A stretch of 64,000 bases of DNA from Phoma sp. XZ068 (Eukaryota; Ascomycota; Dothideomycetes; Pleosporales; Didymellaceae). This document shows positions 9,736 through 19,386 of this stretch, one piece after another; the first letter of the stretch is position 1; every line of letters starts with the position of its first letter. The position numbers and the translations under genes were made by a program. The notes beneath the pieces are model-generated. The model ran no database searches, had not been told where the DNA came from, and saw only the letters and a program-made list of their open reading frames with translations. The stretch spans positions 1,364,001 through 1,428,000 of the forward strand of contig RBKR01000001.1 in assembly GCA_004835665.1 (NCBI GenBank), in the 5' to 3' direction.

Positions 9736-12298
9736 ATGGCTATGTCACTGCGAGCTGCGCGACTTCTGGGTCGCAGAGCGGCTGTTGTATGTCTCGTTGT
9801 GCTTGTTTCAATCACCATACATACTAATTTGTGTGCAGCTGCCGTCGAGCATTCGTCTCTCCCGCGTCGCGACACAGTCATCCCGTCTCAACTTCGCGCC
9901 ACGCGCTTTCAGCACAACGGCCACCCGTTATGAGACCCCGGAAGTCTTCCACTCTTTGAGAGAGGGCCCGGCAGGCAGCTTCCTCGGCACCTTCCAGGAG
10001 ACACCCAAGACCCCCCAGACGCTCACCGAGAAGATCGTCCAGCGCCACGCGGTCGGCGTCGCAGAGGGCAAAGTCATCCGCTCCGGCGACTATGTCACCC
10101 TTCAGCCTGCGAAGTGCATGACCCACGACAACTCATGGCCTGTTGCGCTCAAGTTCATGTCCATCGGTGCCACCAAGATCAATGACCCCAAGCAGATTGT
10201 CATGACCCTCGACCACGATGTCCAGAACAAGACCGAGAAGAACCTGAAGAAGTACAGCCAGATTGAGGAATTCGCCGGGAAGAACGACGTCGTCTTCTAT
10301 GGCGCAGGACGCGGTATTGGTCACCAGATCATGGTTGAAGAGGGCTACGCATGGCCAGGTACGCTGGCCGTGGCCTCGGACAGTCACTCGAACATGTACG
10401 GCGGTATTGGATGTCTCGGAACACCCGTGGTCCGCACAGATGCTGCGAGTATTTGGGCAACTGGCAAGACTTGGTGGCAGGTCCCCCCTGTCGCAAAGGT
10501 AACCCTGAGCGGCGCCATGCCCAAGGGTGTTACTGGAAAGGACGTTATTGTTGCTCTCGCCGGTCTGTTCAACAATGACGAGGTTCTCAACCACGCTATC
10601 GAATTCACTGGAACTGACGAGACCCTTCGCACCATCCCCGTCGACGACCGCCTCACCATCGCCAACATGACCACCGAATGGGGTGCTCTTACCGGTCTCT
10701 TCCCCATCGACTCCGTCCTCCACGGCTGGCTGCGTGCCCGGGCTACATTGGCCGCCATGGGCGAGGGGGAGGCCAAGGACCACCACCAGAAGCAATTCGT
10801 CCACGAGCGCATCGATGAGCTCTTCACCGCTACTGGTATTGTTGGACAGCAGCTTGGCCACATCTGGAAGCCGGCTTTGGCTGCCGACAAGGGAGCCGTC
10901 TACGCCAAGGAGCTCTTCCTCGACCTGTCCACCCTGTCGCCCTACGTCTCTGGACCTAACTCCGTCAAGGTTGCCACACCCCTCATTGAGCTCCAGAACC
11001 AGGACATCAAGGTCAACAAGGCTTACCTTGTCTCTTGCACCAACTCTCGCGCATCTGATCTTGCGGCTGCTGCGAGGGTCTTCAAGGAGGCTGCTGCTGC
11101 CAACGGCGACAAGGTCCCCAAGATCCCCGAACACGTCAACTTCTACATCGCCGCTGCATCGATCCCAGAGCAGAAGGCCGCCGAAGAGTCTGGCGACTGG
11201 CAGACTCTCCTCGAAGCTGGTGCCCAGCCACTCCCTTCTGGTTGCGGACCCTGCATTGGTCTCGGTACAGGTCTTCTCGAGCCCGGTGAGGTTGGCATCA
11301 GCGCAAGCAACCGCAACTTCAAGGGTCGCATGGGATCTCCCGATGCAAAGGCATACCTCGCCAGCCCTGAAGTCGTCGCCGCTAGTGCGCTTTCCGGCAA
11401 GATCTCCGGTCCTGGGTGGTACGAAGCACCAGAAGGCTACGAGGGTGTTCGTCGCGGCGAAGGCGACGGCATCCCCGAAGAGGAGCGCATGATGACCATC
11501 GAGGATATGATCGAGAAGGCCATCAAGGACGCGGAATCGGCCATTGGCAGCTTCGGCGAGACCGAGAACCCAACCGTTTCCGAGCCAGCGCCGACTTCCT
11601 CAGAGGCCGAAACCCTTACTGAGATCCTGCCCGGCTTCCCCGAGAAAATCTCTGGCGAGATTGTCTTCTGCGACGCTGACAACATCAACACCGATGGTAT
11701 CTACCCCGGCAAATACACATACCAGGACGACGTCACCCGCGAGAAAATGGCAGAAGTCTGCATGGAGAACTACGACCCCAGCTTCGGCCAGAACGCCAAG
11801 GCCGGCGACATCCTCGTCTCCGGCTTCAACTTCGGCTGCGGCAGCAGTCGCGAGCAGGCTGCCACTTGTATCCTGGCGAAGGGCATCCCGCTCGTTGTCG
11901 CCGGCAGCTTCGGCAACATCTTCAGCAGGAACAGCATCAACAACGCTCTGATGGGCGTCGAGGTGCCCAAGCTGGCTAACAGGCTGAGAGAAGTCTTCTC
12001 TGGAAAGACCGTCGAGTCCAGCCAGCAGGCTGTCAAGGAGCCGAGCCAGAACAGTCAATCTCTTGACTCGCCGCCGCCTGCTGCTACTGCCCAGCCTGCT
12101 GAGGCTAAGCAGCTTACTCGCAGGACTGGATGGACGCTTGAGTGGGATGTTCGCAGGAGCAGTGTCAATGTCCAGGAGGGTCCTAACGGAGCCAAGTGGA
12201 GCGTCAAGGTCGGCGAGCTTCCTCCCAACGTGCAGGAGATCATTGCTCTTGGTGGTCTTGAGAACTGGGTCAGGAAGGAGATTGGCGGCACTGTTTGA
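9736..12298 (+). CDS. LYS4: homoaconitase (homoaconitate hydratase), mitochondrial
   Basis: This 4Fe-4S aconitase-superfamily enzyme interconverts homocitrate/homoaconitate and homoisocitrate in the alpha-aminoadipate route to lysine, in the mitochondrial matrix. Exon 1 (9736-9786) encodes the start of a leader, MAMSLRAARLLGRRAAV. After a 52-bp intron (gtatgt...gtgtgcag), exon 2 (9839-12298) continues with Arg/Ser-rich leader residues. Total length is 836 residues, somewhat above the usual 690-780. The excess is a Ser/Pro/Gln-rich linker near residues 745-775 (QQAVKEPSQNSQSLDSPPPA). Iron-sulfur ligands are visible in VSCTNSR and SGCGPCIGLGTG. ASDSHSNMYGG and TDAASIWATGKTWWQVPP are typical of homoaconitase rather than aconitase. 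GFNFGCGSSREQA marks the swivel domain. It is divergent from SER1 and probably under amino-acid starvation control. Confidence 0.96.
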
Positions 12299-12512
12299 AC
12301 GATGTAAGTTCTGTGTATACCCATTTAGATACATTGCATGGGCTGGCGTTTGGTTTGCGTAGTATTGTATTGAACATGTTGCTTCCCTTCTCCAAAAGCT
12401 GGTCCAACACGTTGTTTTATCTACATTTGGCTATTTCTAGAACACATAGAAAGAAGCTCCAATATATGAAATCATACACCAGGACTCCCACCGCTGTCGT
12501 TTGTCTCAGTAG

Positions 12513-13990
12513 CTATCCAACCGTCTCTTCCGTAACAGACAGTATCTTGCGAGGTCCACTGAGCAGGCTCTGGCCACTTTGCGTCTGCTTGTGTGTGACA
12601 TGGAAAGTAATGTGCTTTCCCTTCCTCCACTCCTCAAAGGTCGCCTTTCCCTCCTTGCGCAGCTCAGCATCATCATTGCGGATGTTCTCCTGTACGCCGC
12701 TCCACTCCGGCAACGTTGGGCGTGCGGGGTGCGAGTTCTCGTCACGACAGTACTGCCTGCCGCGGTCTTGCTTGTTTTTCCTCCTGTCGTTCCTAGACGT
12801 GCGCTGACGGTCGCGGTGAGGTGACGGGACCGGTGAGGCAGGTGAGGTGGCGGCAGGTGAAGCACGCATATGAGCCATGGCCAGCCAGCAACCTACGAAA
12901 ATGCCACAGATCAGAAAAACGAAGGCCATTCCCACGGCTTGTAGATTGGTTATATCGCGGGCCTGGGAGCGTGTTTCTAGGGCTTCAACGAGATGTACGC
13001 TTGCAATCGAGAGTGTCCTGAGTCTGCAACTTCCTAGGAAGACTGCGGGGATGGTGATGAAGACGATCAAGGCCTTCGAGAAGTTGTTCGCTACTGCTGC
13101 AACGATATAGCGGCTATCCTCTTTTATCTTCTCCATGAACATACGTTTTGAACGAGCGGTGAGCTCAGCCTGGATCGTGTTGTCGTGAAGGTCCGGTGCC
13201 GGTCCATTTGGCACTGGTACTCCAAGGAACTTGCACAGCGGCACCCATGCAATCAAGTTGTGGATCTCGAGAAGATTCCTCTCTCGAACCTCCTCCCGGA
13301 TGGCTTGCTCGTTGTTTATACAACGATAATGGTCTGACTCGATGTTCAGCATGAGGAAATTGAATATGTTGCTGTAGTATACAGGATCGATGCGTTGCCA
13401 GATACGGGACCTGAGACCTTCAAGAAGCTTTTTGACGATTGTTTGGTTGGACTCCCTCGTGACTAAAATGACTTTGACATTAGGGTACAGCTTGACAAAC
13501 TCACGGTCGAAGAAGCAAGTTGGAGCTCCAACGAGAGCATTGTGGTCACCGATCACCTTGTCGTAGTCCGACTGGTTGTACGGCCGACCTTCCTGTCGTA
13601 GTCGTGCGGCTTCTAGCCAAAGTGGGAAGTCGCGTTCGTATCGATGGCTAGCAGCCTGGAAGTCGTACACTTTGAAGCCAAGCGTCTTGAGTGCATCTCC
13701 GATGCCTACGGATAACGGTCAGCATTGACAAGGAGGCTGTCGTGCATATTGAACCCACCATCAGTGCCACTACCAGGACGGCCGATGACAATGACCTGCT
13801 TTATAGATCGAAACTTGCTTGGATCGCTGTCGAGTAGACGGGGAGATGGGGCGGCAGTTTCGACTTCGGCGCCGTTTGCAGCAGGAAAATCAGCGGTGGC
13901 TTGAGCATCCATGATTGATGCCTGTTGGCGAGCTGGAAATGTGTTAGTGGCGGCGTCGGCCTCAAGGTCGATATTGGCAGCGGGAGCCAT
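12513..13990 (-). CDS. Sulfotransfer_4-like P-loop membrane protein
   Basis: This resembles the fungal Sulfotransfer_4 family (P-loop NTPase fold); no substrate is known for most members. Two exons (13990-13759, 13705-12513) give 474 residues. The intron splits the P-loop motif VIVIGRPGSGTDG|IGDAL, which supports the join. Other family landmarks are FPLWLEAARL, GAPTCFFDREFVKLYPNVKV and KFLGVPVPNGPAP. The first 70 residues are Ala/Glu-rich and disordered. The position equivalent to the usual Arg-Asp after the strand reads LVTRESNQT, so PAPS binding may be altered. Two hydrophobic segments follow the domain (IVFITIPAVFLG and MAFVFLICGIFVGCWLAM), then a very basic Arg/Lys/Ser-rich stretch. A membrane-anchored enzyme or a non-catalytic relative are both possible. 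The gene converges with LYS4, leaving 214 bp between stops. Confidence 0.75.
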
Positions 13991-14676
13991 TGCAGTAGAC
14001 AGTAAATAACAGCTATGCCGTAGAGGAGAACAGAACTGCGGGGCAGGGAGAGTTAATTACTGCGCTGGGTGAGAAGAGGTGGAGGGTTTTCCAAGTCTAT
14101 AACCGTGGTGAGAGTCGGATACTCTCACCGTGACAAGGCAGGCACGTCTGTTCGTCTAGCCCGACTTGGTATCAGCTGCAGACTCATATCGCGGTAAGTG
14201 AAGTCAACTCATAGAAGACCAGATCTGATTGTCCAGAACCAAGTCCATACGGCTTATGCAGTGGCAAACAGGTGGAACCAAATGGCACAAAGAGTGCGGT
14301 GTCTCTATCATACCTTCTTTCACTTCTAGTATTCGCGCAGCTGACTTGATACAGGTGCATCTTTTATATTGCACATGACCTGTTTGACCGGTTTGGGGCT
14401 CGGCAGTAGTACCAATGTTGCTATGCCAATCATGTATCTCATCCATGAATTATATTCGAACTTAATTTACACCACATTCATATAGCACCCAAAACACCGA
14501 AACGCAATGATATCAGCCTCTATTATCTCCAAGCATGGTTTCAATCTAATTCAGCGCCATCTTTTTACATACATAGCCTTCCCGACCTCCGTCGCTGCGG
14601 AGAAAATCTGTACCCATCCACAATTCTAATAGCCAACACCGCACACCACTACAACTTGCGCCTGAGTCCAAGCTTC
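13991..14676. other. spacer between two minus-strand genes
   Basis: These 686 bp include the promoter of the sulfotransferase-like gene and the 3' flank of the gene starting at 15417. I see only short frames and an AT-rich stretch around 14450-14540. No RNA gene or repeat is recognised. Confidence 0.5.
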
Positions 14677-15417
14677 TTAATCCGTTCGGTTTCCCCAGGT
14701 CCTTGTTGGACTGTCGTAGAAGCTTGACACATTCCCATCATCAGGTACGACGCCGTTGCCCCTGCGCGGAGAGGGACTAAATTTCTCCGTTGGCGTACCA
14801 TCCCTGTCAAGCATGCCATTACGCTGCAGTGTGTCGTAGCTGAAGGGAGCAACAGTTGCAAGGCCGGAGAAGTTGCGCTGGCTGTGGTGGGTTGCGACGA
14901 GTGCTCGATATTCTGGAGTAGAGATGCGACCGGTACGGTTGTCACCGGTTAAGCTGAGCTCAACATCGATATCGTAGATGATTCCAGGAGGTGAGCTATC
15001 GAAACCTGCAGCTACGGTATCATGGTTTGGTAGGGTCGATTCATGCCGGATTGGAGTTACTACTGCTGGTGTAGCAAGTGTAGCAAGTGTATCGAGGAAC
15101 TGGTCCTCTGATGACGATGCGCGAGACATTCTTTCAGAGCCATCCGGTAGGGCCTGCATTGGAACTAGAGATACCTCGGTACGTTTAGCCTTCCTAGATG
15201 AGAAGTACGAGAAAGAAAACCAGATGGTGCTCAGAGCAATGGCGAGGAAGAACACGCACAACGACCGACGATGAGGATAGCACAACCAGTGCGCGAGCGT
15301 ATTGTTCTTGCAGACCCACAGAACAGCCTTGCCTTGAATCCAGCGAAGTCCATCGTCGATGAAGGTCTCGACCCATACAGGTTCCCGGTAGATTGGCATC
15401 GACCATCCGCAAACCAT
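14677..15417 (-). CDS. hypothetical single-pass membrane protein
   Basis: I do not recognise this 246-residue protein. It is an intronless frame starting at the first ATG with an upstream pyrimidine/A-rich leader. Residues 1-50 are Trp-rich with a Cys/His cluster (WLCYPHRR). One strong transmembrane segment follows at about 53-72 (LCVFFLAIALSTIWFSFSYF), bounded by RR before and RKAKR after. Residues 80-246 are hydrophilic and rich in Ser, Thr, Pro and Asn, with several N-x-S/T sequons (NRT, NFS, NVS). That pattern would suit either a type II protein with an external C-terminus or a cytosolic disordered tail. No catalytic motif is visible. Coding is supported by the length, the clear membrane topology and the lack of a comparable competing frame. 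Confidence 0.55.
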   Translation of the reverse strand: MVCGWSMPIYREPVWVETFIDDGLRWIQGKAVLWVCKNNTLAHWLCYPHRRSLCVFFLAIALSTIWFSFSYFSSRKAKRTEVSLVPMQALPDGSERMSRASSSEDQFLDTLATLATPAVVTPIRHESTLPNHDTVAAGFDSSPPGIIYDIDVELSLTGDNRTGRISTPEYRALVATHHSQRNFSGLATVAPFSYDTLQRNGMLDRDGTPTEKFSPSPRRGNGVVPDDGNVSSFYDSPTRTWGNRTD

Positions 15418-15910
15418 GTTGGAGACTGGGGTTGAAACGAGTTTTTGGGTTCACTGTATCGGAAAGATGTATCTTCATGTGAGAGTAGTTGATGTGTACG
15501 GTAGAAAAGAATGACTACAGAGGCAACAGACGACTTATACCTTAAGTTAGAGGATGCTGGACGGGTTACAGCCAACAGAGTGAAACAGTGCGTACGGGAA
15601 GCGTTTGCAGGTCTCGGGTGAAGAGCAACGAACAATAAATCTTGGAGCTAGACAATTTCCACCTGATGAAAGGAGAAGAAACAAGAGAAATGAATACTCT
15701 ATGCTGTCATCGTATGAAGGCTACGACAGGGACAGAGGGGCGTGAATGTGCCACCACCATCTTGAGTATATGCTATCCGCAGAGATCAGACAGGTGGGAG
15801 CATAACAGAGTGAAAAGTAGTGCACGACAACAATAAATGATGAAGTATTTCGCAGCCTTGTGCCTCACCCTATTTTACGAACACTTTATGTAGGATTTAA
15901 CTCCACTACA
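15418..15910. promoter_or_regulatory. divergent spacer between two hypothetical membrane-protein genes
   Basis: These 493 bp separate the start codons of the flanking genes. Part of it is A-rich (15640-15700, 15800-15850). I see no recognised site or RNA gene. Confidence 0.4.
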
Positions 15911-16186
15911 ATGTCTCAACTCCACAGCCTCACGACCATCCCGTCTCTCATTGCAGGCTACTTGTCTTCATTTTCTCTTCCACACCCTGAGCACATCGTC
16001 ACCAATAAGCTGACACTTCTTGCCGCCGCATTGTTAGTTCTGGGCGTTTGCATGTACTCCATACATTCAAGGTACCGGTCTCGAGCTGCAGTAGCACTTG
16101 AAGAGACGGCACAGAAACCTGGCCACTCGTCCATATACCCACCTGGCATGCAATTCGACATCTTGCAAAAGAAGTGGAAGAGGTAG
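15911..16186 (+). CDS. small hypothetical membrane protein
   Basis: A 91-residue frame starts at an ATG in strong fungal context (cactacaatgtct). It has one hydrophobic segment (KLTLLAAALLVLGVCMYSI), followed by a basic stretch (HSRYRSRAA) and a soluble tail ending LQKKWKR. The layout resembles small tail-anchored or mitochondrial/ER membrane proteins, but I recognise no family. An in-frame upstream ATG at 15860 would add 17 residues. It is divergent from the hypothetical membrane protein at 15417. Small size and lack of homology make it uncertain. Confidence 0.4.
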   Translation: MSQLHSLTTIPSLIAGYLSSFSLPHPEHIVTNKLTLLAAALLVLGVCMYSIHSRYRSRAAVALEETAQKPGHSSIYPPGMQFDILQKKWKR

Positions 16187-16477
16187 GGACTCGCTCCGCC
16201 AGTTCCTCTCGCGGGAGCTACTGCTTGAGGCAGAGAGACAGATAGCAGATGTAGCATCAGTATCAGACTTGATATATCGCGTGCATTCGTCTTCATATGT
16301 ACATACACATCGATACAACAACCCGTCATGACACCGCCCTCATAAGAATTACACCCATCCATCATGCATCCACAAAACCCAACTTTCGCAGCAAAAAACA
16401 ACAATACTTGCCCAAACGCCGCGCCAATATGCTATAAGTAGTCCGATTCCCCCCAGCTTTTTTACGGTGTGAATCGG

Positions 16478-17166
16478 CTATCCCAACCACACCCACCAAA
16501 ACAGCAGGATTAGGGCTGCAAAGAAGGCAACCCACGCTTTCCACCCGACGCCAGTCTTCTTCGCCATGCTGAGCATCCTGTTCATTGTGCCTTTGATCTT
16601 GTTTCTGCTGTTTTCAAACTGGTCGTTCATTTTCTCCGCGAGGGTGGTCGAGTCGCGGATTTCGTCGCCAATGAGGTGTGTCAACTACAAAAACGCCGTT
16701 AGCAAACATCCACAAGCCAGAACGGTGTTAATGTGAGTGCAGGAGAATGGCAACGTACATCCTTCAACATCTTGACCTTGCCAATCAAGACACCCGTGTG
16801 CTCCTCATTCTGGCTCTCTAGCTCATCCAGTGTCGCGCTGTTGTACTGCCCTCTGCTATTCGGTGTTGCGGCGCGATACCCCCCGTCGCTCCGCCCACTC
16901 CCTCCCATTCCATATCCTGCGCCTAAACTTCCACTGCCACTGCCACTAGCGCCGTAGTTACTGCCGCCATACAAGCTCCCGTTCGTACTTGCGCCGGGGT
17001 ACGCAGAGAAGCCTGGTCCCTCAGACGAGGGGAGGCCATAACCCCCAGCGCTGCCGTTGTATGGGGAGGCGCGAGCTTTGTTTTTGGATTTCGAGGGGGA
17101 CGCGGAGCGGTTGTAGCTGCTGAAGAGGTCGTCGCGCGCCGTGTCGCGGCCAAAGCGGCTGGACAT
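16478..17166 (-). CDS. BET1: BET1-family Qc-SNARE
   Basis: This SNARE acts in fusion of ER-derived COPII vesicles at the Golgi. Two exons (17166-16759, 16684-16478) give 204 residues. The 74-bp intron (gtacgt, ctaac, gtag) splits the SNARE helix at VKMLKD|LTHLIGDEIRDS. The SNARE motif spans about residues 115-175 (LDELESQNEEHTGVLIGKVK through MNDQFENSRNKIKGTMNRML), followed by the C-terminal anchor WVAFFAALILLFWWVWLG. Residues 1-110 are a low-complexity Gly/Ser/Tyr-rich region with a conserved basic start (MSSRFGRD); this is longer than in yeast (142 aa total) but common in filamentous fungi. The same-strand neighbour upstream is adenylate kinase; no functional link is implied. Confidence 0.92.
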
Positions 17167-17850
17167 ATTGGGAGTCTGGTCTGCACTCGTGCGTGTTCAG
17201 GTGTCCTTTTGGTGCACGGTGCCCTGCAAGTGTTGCGCAGGGCTCGAGGAAAGGCGTGGATAGTGATATTATTGGCTAGGAGTGCCTGCGGTTGGATGTA
17301 AACAGGTGTGGAGCGCAAATGTGGAAATGTGGAGGACACTTGGAGATGCGCCGTCACTTTTTGGGACGGAGGTAGGTGGCTAAAGCCCGAGCCAAGCCAA
17401 CACGTTGTGGTACGGCGGAGGACAAGCGGCACGCGTCAGCGGCTGCCCGCGCCGTTGAACTGAATGTCACAAAGGGATGAGACAGAAATCATGCTTGACT
17501 GGTTATTATTTGGTAGGCGGCGCGGAGAGATGGTGAAGTGCATATATATTTCCTGAACTCCAAGCACTCTGATCTCGAGATAACTTGACCAGATCACAAG
17601 AGTTATACATACAATATAGAGACACGCCTTCCTTCCCAATGCACCCGCAAGTAGATCCGGAAGATCAGCCCTTACAAGTACAAAGACCCCAACGTCTCAA
17701 TCCATCATGTGCAGCCACCACGCCAAAGCATATGGAGATCGACTTTTCCGCTGCTCCAACATAACTTGCGCACACCCATTGTTGAATTTACCTGCTCATG
17801 ATTGTCCACGCCCACGCTCACTCACGCTCCCCACACTGCTTTCGCACAAT
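17167..17850. other. spacer between BET1 and ADK1
   Basis: These 684 bp hold the BET1 promoter and the ADK1 3' UTR. A short pyrimidine-rich stretch with C-rich words lies at 17800-17850. Nothing else is recognised. Confidence 0.5.
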
Positions 17851-18910
17851 CTAGTTCTTGAGACCAATCTTGTTCAACAAGCTGCCGGTGTTACCAGCAA
17901 CGTAGGCCTTGTTATCGAAGACCTTGAGCAAGCTCTTCCAGACCTGGCCAGGCTCCTGGCTTGCATCGATGGGCTTCCAGATACCAGTCTTCTGGTAGTA
18001 GCCAACAACAGGTGCGGTCTGGGTGTGATATGTCACGAGGCGCTTCTTGAGTGCCTCTGCGTTGTCGTCGGAGCGCTGGACCAGCGGCTCACCAGTAACA
18101 TCGTCGGTCATGTCGCTCTTGGGAGGGTTGAAGATCTTGTGGTATGAGCGGCCAGACGCGGGGTGAACGAGACGGCCAGTGATGCGCGAGACGAGGAGCG
18201 AGTCGTCAATTTGCAGCTCAACAGCGTGCTGAAGGGGCTTCTTGGTGACTTGGAGCATGCCGTCGAGCTTCTCGGCCTGGACGACTGTTCGTGGGAAACC
18301 GTCAAGAATGAAGCTGTGCAACGTTGTCGGTTAGCCAAACTCCAATATATAGAAGCGAGCATCTTCAATGCATAGAAAGAGCGAGGGCTTCCATATTCAA
18401 TGCTAACGTACCCGTTCTTGCACTCCTGGTTGGTCTCGAGCTCAGTCTTGATCATGTTGATCATGATCTCGTCGCTGACGAGACCTCCGGCATCCATGAT
18501 CTTCTTGGCCTCGCGACCAAGCGCTGTCTTCGCAGCAACCTGTGCGCGGAGCATGTCTCCGGTAGCCTGCATCCATTAATATCGCGTCCTTACACAGCCG
18601 CGAACCTCCGCGCGGATAGGTAGGTAAATTAACGTACAAGATGGCATGCGCAGAACTTGTCCTTGATGCGCGGCGCTTGTGTACCCTTGCCTGTGGTCCC
18701 GTTAGCAAAATCCCGTCGCATGCATGCAAGTTTGTTGAACGACGTACCAGCACCGGGCGGCCCAATCAAGATCATCCTGACGCTCTCCTGCGACTGATCC
18801 GCAATGCCAGCCTGGCCCTGTAGCCTGGTCTCGAGCTCCGCAATACGCTTCTCGAGCCTGGAGACGGTGCTCTGGAGGTCAGAGACCGCTGAGTCTGTGA
18901 GAGGGGCCAT
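17851..18910 (-). CDS. ADK1: adenylate kinase
   Basis: It catalyses ATP + AMP to 2 ADP in the cytosol and intermembrane space. Four exons (18910-18748, 18690-18638, 18566-18412, 18313-17851) join to 277 residues. Intron 1 falls inside the P-loop GPPGAG|KGTQAP, intron 2 before ATGDMLRAQVA, and intron 3 before FILDGFPRTVVQAEKL, which is the AMP-binding and LID-entry region. GRLVHPASGRSYH marks the long LID of the eukaryotic AK2/ADK1 type, without zinc cysteines. The first 40 residues include a predicted coiled coil (STVSRLEKRIAELETRL), an extension relative to yeast ADK1 that is common in Pezizomycotina. All four joins preserve frame and conserved motifs, so the model is firm. Confidence 0.95.
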
Positions 18911-19386
18911 TTTGTGGGTATGTGAACGGAGCGCGAAAAGACGCTACGTTTGTGTTCGAGGCAGGGGTGATGGACGTCGGGGTGGTGCGCAATGGCAGTC
19001 GCGGGAAAAGTCGATGAGGTTGGAGAGCTTGGAGTTCGCGTGTTCGCTGCGAGCTCGGCAGAATGGATGCACGGACTTCGGACCGCGGTAGTGAATTCAG
19101 GCAAGCTAGCGCCAATGACGTGGGGGGACGGAGAAACTGGTTCCTGGGCTAAAGATGTCGTGCACGGCGAGAACAGGAGCGGTCAGAATATCGACCTGCA
19201 GACTTGAATTCTCCAAACCGTGGGCAGAGGGAACTTGACCGTGGAAGCACACATCCATGAATACCGAGGTAGCGGGGTCAAGGTCGCACGTGCAAGGATG
19301 AGCCAAGAAAGGAAACCATGTATTAAATTTTGGGTATGCGATGGATCTGAGTGATAGGAGAATGGTATCTTCTACAAGTTCAACGA
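18911..19386. other. spacer between ADK1 and YME2
   Basis: These 476 bp contain the ADK1 promoter and the YME2 3' flank. No recognised motif or RNA gene. Confidence 0.5.

Noticed and set aside
10133..11134. Minus-strand frame of 333 codons inside LYS4
   Set aside because: The plus strand encodes homoaconitase with all iron-sulfur ligands; the antisense product has no recognisable feature.
15194..15635. Two overlapping minus-strand frames covering the N-terminal part of the hypothetical membrane protein
   Set aside because: They overlap the 246-residue frame that has a clear transmembrane segment, and neither shows a splice pattern linking it to that frame.
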